A stretch of 64,000 nucleotides of DNA, from positions 34,534,529 to 34,598,528 of the forward strand of contig OZ024864.1 of the NCBI GenBank assembly GCA_964017155.1, written 5' to 3'. This document shows, one piece after another, positions 1-10,486 of the stretch. A program made the translations under genes and the position numbers. The DNA is from Oasisia sp. SBJ-2009 (Eukaryota; Annelida; Polychaeta; Sabellida; Siboglinidae). The notes beneath the pieces are model-generated. The model was not told the DNA's origin. It did not search any database and was given only the letters and a program-made list of their open reading frames with translations. How positions within the stretch are numbered: the first letter of the stretch is position 1; the number at the start of each line of letters is the position of its first letter.

Positions 1-23
1 GACGGACGTCGCAAAATACTAAA

Positions 24-562
24 TTTTGTTATTCCAATTTCACGTAAAGTCGCAATGTAATAAATTGCAATAACGGAATAACTATATTTTAATATCACAC
101 ACCCTGGAGAATAGATGTACTCTCTTGTAACCCTACACTTTCTTTCAAACAAACCAACTAGACATTATCCAAAACCGTGCAACTGGATATGTATAACATC
201 GTCTCTACATTAGATCTAGTGTAACCGAAACGCTCCAGACATTTTCATTTAGACCCCAATCATACCGAATACCTGATGCATAACTGTGTATGATGTATAC
301 AATAAACAATGACCTAGTGGATATACCAGCAAATCAATATCTTATTCCGGTAAAACATTGTCAGTAGAAAACAGCATTCCTGGTCTTACCTATCTTTCAT
401 TCCAGATATGGTTAACACTTGTATTATTTGTTCCCATGTACCATTCGACTTCGGAACTCCCTGCTTCAACATCTTGTAAATCAGAACAACCAGGATATAT
501 TCCACGATTTAAACATACCTGGTTCTTCTGCACGTTTGCCTTCCTTAGACGCTGCACCCTAA
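24..562 (+). mobile_element. Non-LTR retrotransposon relic, RT C-terminal part
   Basis: A broken plus-strand reading frame carries the C-terminal signature of a Jockey/CR1-type reverse transcriptase: LDIIQNRATGYV at about 156-195, then NNDLVDIPANQYLIP at about 305-350 and CTIRLRNSL near 437-465, with stops between them. These match the usual order of conserved blocks in this ORF2 tail (family knowledge). Units 3 and 4 lack the segment, with flanks joining directly, so it is an insertion that predates the unit 1/2 split only. It is 5' truncated and inactive. Confidence 0.7.
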
Positions 563-1237
563 GCATAACAGATATTAAATTCCTGTTTGCCTGTCATGTC
601 CTTCCGCCTGTATCCTCAACAAGTTGAGGTTAGGCGTGTACACGAAGGCGAACAAGAAGAATACAAGGTCTCCTGTTTGACGCACCGTTGCCGTCGTCCA
701 TGTGGAGATATATTGAATTCACAATGTACAAACGGCAATAAAGCAAACGGTAAACGACCAAGTAACATCCAGCGACAAATGCATAAGTTCAATTATTTTT
801 CCGATAATAGGAAAATAACACAATGAATGTACAGCCTGAAACACAGCCTGTATCACTCTATCGTCATGTTAAATATTCACGCCAACAGCTTTTCTGCCGG
901 CGGTGTTATCAATCACTTTTGAGCTTGTATTTTTTAGGGAAACAAGTTGCAACGTTTGAGCTGCCATCGACGTGTGTTCGCAATCAACTTACTTCACATT
1001 TGTCACGTACACGAAGCTTGAGAGAAATTGGCTAATCAATCTATCTAGGTGTTTAACATTATGCTAAGATACGATCGCAATAAACGTAACCCGTGAGATA
1101 GACATTATAACTTAGGACCGCCATTAAAACGGCTGCAACTTTTTTCTGTTGCCGACGACTGTGGCTATCAACACTGACAACAGGCAGCATTTAGCTATGA
1201 CACTGCATTAGACGACGGCGATGCTGCCAAGCCGGTG
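563..1237. other. Unassigned, short ORFs only
   Basis: A short plus frame with an ATG at 596 (after a TTG/CTG context) reads to a stop at about 826, with cysteines in its middle; a matching frame of the same length exists in unit 4 (62327-62554). A second 70-codon frame at 823-1035 is kept in unit 2 but broken in unit 4. I recognise no family, and conservation of length in unit 4 is the only hint of coding. Most likely non-coding. Confidence 0.3.
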
Positions 1238-1849
1238 GTAGTCTCGCTTAACCGACTGTCGGTCGGCTGCGGAACTACGCCGAGAAGACAATCTGGTTAA
1301 TTAGTCGGCTTTTGTTTGTTTATCCGCGTGATCTATACAATGCTGCCATCTTAATCCGGCCGTAATTTCGATTTTTATAAACAACTGCAAATTTGTATAT
1401 CTATTTATTTGGTATTTATATAAGTTTAATTTTGAATAGTTTTTATAATACAGCATTATTTGATATAAAAAGTATGCTTATTTACTTTGTATGCTATCCG
1501 TGCGGGGCTAGACAATCCTGCCACCTCACGGATACTGGTTAATCCTGCCGTAATTCTTATTTTATAAACAACTGTATTTTTGAATTGTTACTTTCTTTTG
1601 TGTTAATATAAGTTCAATATAGAATACTTTTCATATGATATCATTATCTTGTAAAAGTATATCGTTATTTGAGTTGTTATTTCATATGTGGCCTGATCGA
1701 GAGCCAATCAGCGTATCTACCCCAATCTGGGGTAAGGCCGACCTGGTGGGTCGAAAATGCAGACCCACTGTTTTCCCAGGCGGAGTTCAGGGCCTTTAAG
1801 ATGTTGCCACCTCCCTCACGGAACTTGGGTAACTCAGGTTAAGCCAGTG
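1238..1849. mobile_element. 603-bp insertion flanked by 9-bp direct repeats
   Basis: AAGCCGGTG at 1229-1237 and AAGCCAGTG at 1841-1849 bracket a segment that is absent in unit 4, where a single AAGCCAGTG stands at 62957-62965. This looks like an insertion with a 9-bp target-site duplication, as made by MULE or related DNA transposons; a deletion in unit 4 between short repeats is the alternative. Inside, roughly 1325-1500 and 1500-1690 are diverged tandem copies of about 175 bp. No transposase is visible and clear terminal inverted repeats are not obvious. Confidence 0.5.
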
Positions 1850-2164
1850 AATGTTACAGCCAAAGGATTTACATGGGCGACGCTTTCCCCAAAGCAAATG
1901 TATACATATGGCGTCAATATAATACTGTAAGGTTCTATGATTGGAGGCCGGTCAATTTCTACGCTAAACAGCACCACTTAGTAATCAAGTTAAAACAATG
2001 GTCTTCATTGTGTGACCTTATATAATTTAATTAATAGGCCTTATTGTTGTTTTCTGGAAAAGCAGGCCAGAATACGATACACTGAACCTGCGAAATGCAC
2101 GTCTATATAAGAAATCTTTACGTTCACGTACAAGTGTTTTTAATATTTGGCTGAACATGAGGAA

Positions 2165-2450
2165 TTGCGTGTGCAATTGATGTCATGTTTATTTCATTAG
2201 TATCTCGAACATGGCCGTCACATTCCATGTTCCTACGTTGCTGGCGCTGCTGGATGGTTGAAGAATGGTCTGCATTGAGGCTTCCGAGGTTCCACGGCTT
2301 TCACGACCCTGTGAGTGTCAACCCCCATTGGACCGCTTGCGCTCGGGGCGGACATGCCCACAGGGTGGATGATGTCAATGTGTTGTGTCGTGTTTTTGCG
2401 TCCACCAGAATCGGAATTACTACCCCTGATTCAATGTGTAGGTAGGAAAT
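2165..2450 (-). mobile_element. Possible endonuclease start of a non-LTR element, inverted
   Basis: Read on the minus strand, 2240-2205 encodes VGTWNVTAMFEI, close to the GTWNVRTMxE start of apurinic-like endonuclease domains in EN-RT retrotransposons. The surrounding frame is broken. It points away from the EN-RT relic starting at 2650, as a 5' inversion made by twin priming would. The match is short, so this is a weak call. Between 1850 and 2165 there is also a short decayed stretch like that preceding the RT block at 63061. Confidence 0.35.
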
Positions 2451-2649
2451 AACGCTCGTTCCGTGGTTCGATATCGAATTTATTCGTACAGAATAAAGTT
2501 CATGTTTACACAGTCGAATAAAAAGACAAAAAATTGCGTAGACGAAGTAATAGTTTGTAGAGTAACATCAAAGCTCTGAGTGCCCTGTTCGTATTCGGGA
2601 GTTCTACAAAACACAAACCTGTAAAGGAGTTCTTGCCCACAGTATTCAT

Positions 2650-3879
2650 GAGCTAGACGTAAGTGGTAATTCCCGCGCTGCGAACATACAACTTTACCAT
2701 AATGGGAATAGGCAAGACACGATTGATGGAATCAGAACAGAAGCAACTAGTGACTTCTGCTGTTATATTCACGTTACGAATAAGAAATACCCACACACCG
2801 ACGGAGCAGCACCGGTGATGTCCAAATAAGGCAAATAAGGCTACGAAGCCAGAGGAACGGATAATCACAGCTTCCATCAGGAAAAACATGAAACTGATCC
2901 AAATGAACATCACCAAGTGGTAGGCGACGATAAATGGAAGCAGTGACATCTCAAAAACAGCTTCTGTGATAAGTTACAGAACATTTTCGATAGCCTACCG
3001 CAGAAAGAAATCAACACCCTCATGTGCGATTGTTATACCAAGATCGGCACATAGACAACACAGTGTATGAAGATATGGGATATCAGGGATTGGGAGATAT
3101 TAGAGGTATCGGGGAACGATTTGCAGACATATGTGCCCAGAAACCAACTAGTGAATGCTAGGAGACAGCATCTTCCACCACAGTCGTTATACACAAGATA
3201 GCAAGAAAATAAAAAACACAACGAAGCTATACGATAGACCAAGGAGATTTCTGGCAAAAAGCAGCAAACCAGTAAACCCAGGACTTCCAGTCAAGGAAAA
3301 CGTTGGAAATCCCACCACAAGAGCCTGTGGATAACTAAACCATTGGCTGAACATTTTGTAGACCTATTGAATCGTCCAGCACCTACAAACGCACCCGACA
3401 CCCTTCTTGTGGAAACTCACCTATCATAGAAGAGATTAAGATGGCAATAAAAGAATAATAAAGTGGAAAAGCAGCAGGCCTAGACAACATGACTTCCAGC
3501 AGAACGAAGACGAAACACGAGGGTGGAGATGCCTTACCCACTCTCCCAGAAGATCTGGGAGGAGGAACAGGTGCCGATAGAATGGGAAGAGGGCTATACC
3601 ATCAAGTTGCCCAAGAATGGTGACCTCACCAACTGTGCCAATTACAGAAGCATCACACTACGCTCAGTAACGTACTGGCAACTGTCTTCAACAGGATTCC
3701 TCAACTTATTTAAATATGTATACTCCTACACCTACGTGCGGAACAAGCTGGCTTCAGGAAGAGCAAAATCTTATGTACACCAGACTGCAACACTGCGAAT
3801 CATTGTGGAGCAGTCAGCAGAGTGGAGCTCCCCGCTCTATACCTGCTTCGTGGACTATGAAACAAGTCTTTGACAGTTA

Positions 3880-3963
<84 letters not shown>

Positions 3964-4100
3964 ATAGACTGATCGAGAGTCCATCCGGATCGCAACTCCT
4001 CTGCTGGTGCTCTGGTGTGCCTATCAAGTCTGTGAACCTCATCAGAATTACTACGAAGGTATGTCCAGCAGGGCACTGAGACTCAACAAGATACAGACTC
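2650..4100 (+). mobile_element. EN-RT non-LTR retrotransposon relic
   Basis: Broken plus-strand frames follow the order of an endonuclease-reverse transcriptase: MGIGKTRLMESEQKQLVTSA (endonuclease, from about 2698), EDMGYQGLGDI and IGERFADIC (about 3070-3140), EEIKMAIKE and SGKAAGLDN (about 3430-3490), QKIWEEEQVPIEWEEG, then KLPKNGDLTNCANYRSITL (about 3606-3660), LRIIVEQSAEWSSPLYTCFV (RT motif region, about 3790-3850) and VNLIRITTKV after the (TA)n tract. Frameshifts, stops and an internal deletion after the RT fingers make it dead. The clade is RTE- or CR1-like; I cannot decide which. Copies lie at the same place in units 2 and 3. Confidence 0.8.
3881..3966. repeat. (TA)n microsatellite inside the RT relic
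   Basis: About 86 bp of TA repeats interrupt the RT frame just after the FVDYE-like block. Units 2 and 3 have only a few TA pairs at this site (25018-25026 and 43838-43846), so the tract expanded in unit 1 alone. Confidence 0.95.
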
Positions 4101-5560
4101 GTCGCATCGATACCATACCAAATCGTCCAACCATCTGGGTAATCAGCTAGACAGATCAGTTCGCTACCAAACCGAGTCCTTCCGTCATAAGATTAATTCA
4201 CCATCAAATCGACCCATTATTATATCGATTAGATATAAAGTCCGGCTGCTTCACTGGTGATTTATTTCAACTTTGCTCGGTGTTATATATTTGTTGTATG
4301 CAAACAAATAGTAGGTGCTGCCCGTGTTTGGTGTAACCCACAATGGCTGACAGTTATGTATTAGAATGATCATAATACCATTCATACAAATACTTAGTAC
4401 TTCAAAATATCAATACATTTCCACTTTCAACAGCATTTGCAGGACACAGCAATAATGTGATACGTCACCTGAAGAAAAAAGTATCATAACAACCATCATA
4501 TCATGTCAATGTTTCGAAGCAAATGTTTATATAATCACTATGGTTGTGTATTCATGTGCGATCGATTAGTTCTATATTTAATTAACACGTAAGCTCAATT
4601 GCACTGAGCTGTATAATTACTACATAACGAAAGCCTATTGTGAGAAGAGTGCGGTTATCAAGAAAATACCCAACACGGACGTATTTCGAGTAATGTCTGC
4701 TATATGTCCAACGGTTAAACACCGGTATATCAGTTTATTAATTATAGGCGCCCAGTCTACATTGCATAACATTAAAGTTGATTATGTATCAGAAGTTTGA
4801 ATGTCGATCAGATATTAATCCCTGTATAAACTACCACTATACCGCCAGCCCCAATAGACCTGTGTCAATATCTTCCTGGTCTACGGTGTCAATATATCTA
4901 GTCAATACTGTACTGGGGAATTACATTGACTCAATATCTAAGTTTATATTCCGATTGGCAGTACGACATTTATGACGCAAACGTATACGAACTGTCAATA
5001 TTCGAAGCAAACTGGACGATTTCTGAAAAGCAGTAGTAATGATCTTAATAAAAGATCAACTAAAAAAACGGACATCTGGGGCAAATGGTATGTTGCATAG
5101 CGTACCCACATCTCATGAAGAAAATACAAATGGTACTGCTCGTTTTATACAATGTCTCAAACTTCATTATAGGTTACATCACTCAGCAGCCATACTTCAG
5201 GTTTCAGGTGGGACGTCACTAGTTGGATGCCCCTAAGTGTCATATAATTATAACATGGTTATGTCTTTATCGCTGCTTGTTTTGTTAGTAAACACACTAC
5301 TTAGCTTTTTCCAAATGCTACTCAAATGTGAATACAAATAACGGTGTTATAACAGGCTGATGTCATCGAGTAAATAACAGACTAGAAACTGCTCTCAGTC
5401 CCCTTACACTGAATGAACAACAGGTAACTTACTTCAATAGTTTCCAGCCGAGCCTACACGTTATGCATCAGTGAGCACGGAGGATTCGACACGTAACTCA
5501 GTCTTTCGGCCACGCGTTTGTGGGGGGGGGGAGCAACATCGTAATTAGTTTCGGAAAGAT
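4101..5560. other. No gene recognised
   Basis: This AT-rich stretch carries short frames near 4778-4975 and 5039-5236 that are matched in unit 2 and partly in unit 3, without start context, motif or known family. A run of G lies at 5521-5530 and changes length between units. I see no supported feature. Confidence 0.5.
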
Positions 5561-5570
5561 CATCGCCTAT

Positions 5571-5846
5571 AAAATCTACGACACACGATCACAGTTGTTT
5601 GACACGAAGGGCGTCAACTGGCGTCTTTCAAACGACGACGGTTAAGGTGACGGCGGTGGCGCCTACAGATAGTACTGGTTTGTCAAGCCGAAAGCACACA
5701 AGCCGATCTGTTGTCAGGCGACAGAGGTATGACCTAGATATTCTCACCTCTCGGCTGCGACTAGACCGCGATATGTCTCCAGGCGTCATGTCGGGACTTT
5801 TTGCTTGTGTACTGCATACGCCAACATGCATTCAGTTATTGTCGTA
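5571..5846 (+). other. TATA-like box followed by short open frame
   Basis: TATAAAA at about 5571-5577 is followed by a frame open from 5599 to a TAG at 5845-5847. The first ATG in that frame is near 5772 (MSPGVMSGLF..., ending in a fixed stop). Unit 2 keeps the frame; unit 3 keeps the same stop with several replacements (45564-45764). This could be the first exon of an undescribed gene or an old transposon promoter. No family is recognised. Confidence 0.2.
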
Positions 5847-5849
5847 GCA

Positions 5850-6869
5850 CGCGCTATGGCATGAAATGGGAAATTGTTTGTTAAATATTTAATATGCCGG
5901 TGTCAAGTATATTTTTCATAATCAAAATTATGTTTCCTCTGTTGCAAACTAATAATTAAAATCATAATTAGGTAACTTCTATTATATACTATACATAACT
6001 CTCACTAGCCTAACAATGGGAGACACACATTAATGGTTTCGCTTATGCTATGCCGTACATTCAGGCAAGATGGAATGTCATTAATGTGGAGGGGGCTGAG
6101 AACCGGAACTTCCATCACCACCATTCAGCTTCCATTTTTTCGGGTCGTGATGACAGGAGGAGGGTCGACCACGCTGCCTTCACTTAAGATTGTTATAGTG
6201 GTGCAGAACCACTCGTCTGCTAGCAGAGTAGTTCCAAAACGGGAACCGGCCTCCCTTGGTCCCAGCTCCTGGGGCCAAACCGCACGTGACACAACTCGCC
6301 TCAGCGAAAACGCTAATATAACAACATTCATAAGCTAACTCAATTATTGTTACTTGCAAACCCTTTATGCATTGACAATTGACATTATTTTCGTTACAAA
6401 ACGTCCTCGTGGGGTTGACTGTTTAATATGATTAAAAAATATCAAAGTATCGACCACTAATAGGCCAAGTCAGGATAGCGTATAATTATTAAATAGTTAT
6501 CCTGTCCTATTGATAAGACGCTAGATGTAGGCGTTATTGTGTCGATGTTTAATTCATTCACATGTTCGCAGCTCCGTTCATTTAATCTCTACGAAAAGTA
6601 TTTTGGGTCAACGTGAATCAGAACAACTGTGACGACTGCGGTCAAGGTGAGTTTGAGGTGCCACATGCAAGAAACAATTACATTGAATATATCGGCAGTC
6701 CAATCCAACTGCAAACAAACATGTTATGCCATCGATTCCTCTATTTACATTAACGTAGATAACGTATTGTCACCACATTAGCGTATTCACACATGCGCAG
6801 CCGAAAAACATTGAAAATTTCCTAACAGATCAATGTTGTCAATTGCTCACGTAGTTTCGGCGATTGTTA
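5850..6869. other. No gene recognised; one strong splice-donor match
   Basis: Open frames on both strands at about 6030-6340 survive in units 2 and 3 but carry no motif I know. Near 6650 the sequence CAAG|GTGAGT is a near-ideal splice donor after a short frame reading NQNNCDDCGQ; unit 3 keeps the donor but replaces the first Cys and an Asp. This may be an exon end of a lost gene. Confidence 0.25.
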
Positions 6870-7221
6870 ATCCGGAAACTCACTAAGCCGGCCGGCTAGC
6901 CGATTTTGCATCGGCCGGTCACCGTGGGACGGCTTTGGGCATCGGACGGGCATCGGTTGTGTGAGTTCCAAAAATCGTGGCATCGGCCGGGCGTCGTGCG
7001 TCGAGCCGATGCACCGCGACGTCGGCTGTGTGTGTTCGAATAATTGTAGCATCGGCGGACAACGGGCGGGCGGTTGGCCGTTTTTTTTTTAGAGTTCCAA
7101 AATGACCAAACCAGCCGACGGCCTGATGTTCCCACGACGCCCGGCCGATTTCATTTTTCGTTACGGCCGGTAGCCGGCCGGCCGGCTACCGGCCGGCCGA
7201 CGGAACAGTGAGTTCGCGCCT
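6870..7221. mobile_element. GC-rich foldback (MITE-like) element
   Basis: A sharply GC-rich island in AT-rich DNA begins with AACTCACT-CCGGCCGG-type sequence and ends with the inverted form (CCGGCCG...AGTGAGTT), giving imperfect terminal inverted repeats. Internally it repeats GCATCGGCCGG-like words, and GGCCGGCCGG palindromes cluster near 7170-7200. TTA stands at both edges (6867-6869 and 7222-7224). Unit 3 has an empty site at about 46950. It has no coding capacity; the short frames in it are by-products of the repeat composition. A 3-bp TWA target site would suit Harbinger-type elements, but the ends are not diagnostic. Confidence 0.6.
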
Positions 7222-7483
7222 TTAGGTTAAGTATTTCGTTCTGTGCGCAAATGGTGATATTCTTTAAATTCTTGTTCGAGGGGTCGTACATTAATAACTT
7301 AAAGTTTTGTGTTCGGTTTTAAACCGTGTATGAGGAAAACGTTAGATGTATACACTTACATACACACATACACCCGCGTACGCACAAGTATGCACAGTAT
7401 GCACAATCAGTTTAATTTTAATTAATTGTTGCGTACTTGTTTTTTTTAAACAATTGTCGATACGGGTCCGTGTATATACCGTT

Positions 7484-7680
7484 TTTTCATTTTTCGTTTT
7501 CAAATTTGCGAACGAAAAACGGATAACGAATTCGTTTTTCGTTTTCAAATTTGCAAACGAAAAACGAATTCGTTTTTCGTTTTCAAAAATGAAGTAAGAA
7601 AAACGAAAAACGAATTCGTTTTTCGTTTTCAAAAGTGAAGTAAGAAAAACTAAAAACGAATTCGTTTTTCGTTTTTGCAT
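7484..7680. repeat. Palindromic minisatellite centred on ACGAATTCGT
   Basis: GAAAAACGAATTCGTTTTTC-type perfect palindromes recur about four times, separated by AAATTTGC or AAATGAAGTAAG spacers. The array reads almost the same on both strands and could form hairpins. The resulting open frames on both strands (Lys/Phe-rich) are artefacts. Unit 2 keeps the array almost unchanged; unit 3 lacks it. Confidence 0.85.
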
Positions 7681-7689
7681 TTAGGATGC

Positions 7690-8735
7690 TTCGGTCGCAC
7701 TGCCACTTGGGGTGGCCGGTAAAAATTGGTAGTTTCGACGGGATACCTCGGTCGCACTGGCAGCGTTTTGAAAACAATCTCGCAGAAATTGCATCGGCGA
7801 AGTGGAATATCTAAGTACCTACAGGTGAATATTGGCCGTTTCGGCGCTGTTTTTTATGTTTCGACAATTTAATCAACTTTACTCAACCTTTTATATGATA
7901 GATCGAAAGATGGATAAATCGAGAGTAGATGTATTTATTTTGTAACTGCAACTATATGATGCAATAGTTATTTTAAACTTAGTTTGTAAAATATTTGACT
8001 TAGGAGGCCCCTATTATGACTAATAAATTAATAGTCGCTATCTTAGGGGCCACTTTGGGTTTTTTAATTAGCTATGTTTATGTAATTATTGAATTCCATT
8101 GACGGAGCATTACGGATAGCCCCATTGTATTTAGGAGCATGTATATTCCTGAGTATTGTTTATTAACATTTGCTACTTTACGCATATTATAAGTGGAGGA
8201 TATGTGGTAAAAATAGAATACGTTTATGGCTTAATGTGTTGCTAGACGTAGTGTTAATTATTCATTATTATATTGCATATGTAGTAATTTACAACAGAAG
8301 AAGTGTGTTTGTATCCGTGTGTAATATACTGCTTTACATAATGTATCAGTCTTTTTTAAATTGTGATTGGTTATGTTTGATTAAACAAATATAGCTATTG
8401 TTTGTTGTGTGAGGCATAATATTTTTAATACTCTTTTTTACAAATGTATGTTATGTCCTGAATGTATGTATTCTACTGTGTACTTGTGTGAAATGATTAT
8501 GCATATTTCTGGTTTGTGTTATCTGCCAATTTTGAAAGTATGCGGGTAATGTTTTATGTTTATATATATATATATATAATAAAATTATAATATAACTACA
8601 ATAAGTTGGTATTCAACTTTTGCTTAAACATTAATTCCATGTGGGACCTATATTTATTTGAAATTATTATTCTTACAATTTTTTTTGCAATTTGTTTATT
8701 GCAAATCTAAGTTTTTGAACCAAGTATATAAAGTA
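7690..8735. other. AT-rich, no gene; one hairpin
   Basis: GGCCCCTA at 8006-8013 pairs with TAGGGGCC at 8044-8051, with partly paired GACTA/TAGTC inside: an imperfect hairpin kept in unit 2 (29057-29102). Two copies of CTCGGTCGCACTG-like sequence lie near 7690 and 7748. The AT-rich frame at 8170-8394 is hydrophobic because of base composition and lacks support. The region is absent from unit 3. Confidence 0.4.
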
Positions 8736-9105
8736 ACGTATTTGAATTAAACATTTAACATACAATTAACATGTACGTATGTATGTATGTATGTAGGTAT
8801 GTATGTATGTATGTATGTATGTATTTTAACATGTATATGTGGAATATAATAATAAATCAAAGAACCAACTAAATTATTATAGAAGCAAATGTAAAAGAAG
8901 TGTGATTAATTGTAAAAGACATGACAATAACATATAATGTTCATGCATTAAATAAAACAAACTTGTGATTACAAATACTTATTGAGATTAAAACTGTTAA
9001 ACTACATTTTGTATGTCCTCTTTTCGTCACACGATAAATTATTGTATCAAATAAAAAAATGCAATGGCTTAAAGTTCAGTTTGAAAACATGAATGGAAAC
9101 AATAC

Positions 9106-9399
9106 CTGTCTTCGTTGTGTCTTGTTTGCACTGGGATAAGTCGTAGACTGTGACTGACTTACTTCTGGCCGACGGCGGATTAGCGCACATACCGTACACG
9201 TAGACTCCCTTTTCCTTAGCCTGTATCCAGGCCAGTCGACAGTCACACGTCAGCTGCAACGGGGATCGTCAGTGGCACTGCAGTCAGCGTGAGTGAGCGG
9301 CACGAGGGCCGCTATCAGCACCGCGACCAACAGCCATCGCCGTGGCTCCTCAGACACGTCACCACGCCGCACTCCCGGCCTAGCAGTCGACCCAACCAT
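9106..9399 (-). pseudogene. Antisense LRR gene remnant: signal peptide joined to LRRCT, all LRRs deleted
   Basis: On the minus strand an ATG at 9399 starts the same signal peptide and N-terminal cap (ADCSATDDPRCS) as the LRR-kringle gene, then jumps straight to LTCDCRLAWIQA, the LRRCT cap, ending at the usual donor (CAG at 9106). The whole repeat region, about 840 bp, is missing. The junction lies in a shared GCTG, at about 9253-9258, which suggests a microhomology-mediated deletion. It shifts the frame, so translation stops immediately after the cap. The minus-strand flank down to about 8740 matches the first intron of the intact gene, so the remnant arose from a genomic (not cDNA) inverted copy. 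No kringle exons accompany it. An identical arrangement is at 30203-30496. Confidence 0.88.
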
Positions 9400-9493
9400 C
9401 GTCACTTGGCTGTGTCTCGATGTTAGTCGTCGTTTGGTGAACGGTTTCTTCTCTCCTCCGAGTGTCGTGTGGGTTGTGCTTCTTCGTCGTAGC

Positions 9494-9501
9494 TTTATAA
9501 A
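9494..9501 (-). promoter_or_regulatory. TATA box of the antisense LRR remnant
   Basis: TTTATAAA lies exactly 102 bp upstream of the remnant's ATG, the spacing seen in all intact copies. The promoter sequence is still intact although the gene is dead, so antisense transcription towards 8700 is possible. Homology to the promoter stops near 9515. Confidence 0.6.
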
Positions 9502-9539
9502 CCTTGCCGGTTGTAAATGTTCCCTTACTTAGTAAGTAA

Positions 9540-10065
9540 GTAAATGTGTGATTCCTTTAAAAGCAAGTTGTGTTACATGACCATGGTTTCTGTTAACATG
9601 GCAAAATTATTACTAGTATCGTGAAATACGACGCGTTATTTGTTTGTGATCTCTTCAACGGAATAACTATTATAATAGATTATGCAGTAGAGCAAACGAC
9701 AATTTCATTCGCACCAAATGGATCTTACAAGTTGTCCAAATGGACCGTCCTCAACAACTACCCAGGTAATATCCGTACACTATTTTTTTAGACACGTTCA
9801 CTGCTGTCGTTTAATTTTTTACACAGCACTGTGGATTGATTATTGTCACGAATCTTCTAAGAAATTCCTGTCTTTATGATTTAGAGGCTATCTATTCTAA
9901 TTGCCATAATATCAACTGGGCCTTATTACAAAAAAACCTGAGTAGTTTTGTTTCGTCTTCCAACTTTCATTTCTAACGACTTAATGATACGTAGTTACTG
10001 CGATGGGAGCCCATTTACGCTTGTACCGTTTAACGACTTGTTACTTTCCACCGCAGCGCAGCGCA
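9540..10065. repeat. Ancient internal duplicate of the 19.6-20.3 kb region
   Basis: Sequence such as GTGTGATTCCTTTT, the CAGTAGAGCAAAC block and CGATGGGAGCCCA occurs here and again at about 19650-20290 in the same order. It also recurs at 50480-50950 in unit 3. The 21-kb unit therefore contains an older, more diverged internal duplication. No gene is seen. Confidence 0.65.
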
Positions 10066-10075
10066 GCGCAGCGCA

Positions 10076-10484
10076 CACAAATACACACAGCGCACACACA
10101 GATACACAGACACACAGACACACAGACACACAGACACACAGTCACACAGACACACATACTCACATACACACAGACACACAGACACACAGACACACAGACA
10201 CACTGACACACAGACACACAGACACACAGACACACAGGCACACAGGCACACAGACACACAGACACACAGACACACAGACACACAGACACACAGACACACA
10301 GACACACAGACACACAGACGCACAGACGCACAGACGCACAGACGCACAGACACACAGACACACAGACACACAGACACTCAGACACTCAGACACTCAGACA
10401 CACAGCCACACAGACACACAGACACACAGACACACAGACACACAGACACACAGACACACAGACACACAGACACACAGTCACACA
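10076..10484. repeat. (ACAGACAC)n octamer array
   Basis: About 410 bp of an eight-base repeat with occasional variants (ACTC, GCAC, AGGCAC). Every frame on both strands is open over it, giving Thr/His/Gln-rich or Cys/Val/Ser-rich frames that are not genes. It follows a short GCAGC repeat at 10050-10073. The array is longer in unit 2 and reorganised in unit 3. Confidence 0.97.
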
Positions 10485-10486
10485 AG

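Noticed and set aside
8170..8394. 74-codon hydrophobic frame
   Set aside because: AT-rich composition alone gives such residues. It is matched only in the nearly identical unit 2 and absent from unit 3.
10076..10484. CRISPR-like regular array
   Set aside because: Directly adjoining octamers with no unique spacers, in an animal genome.
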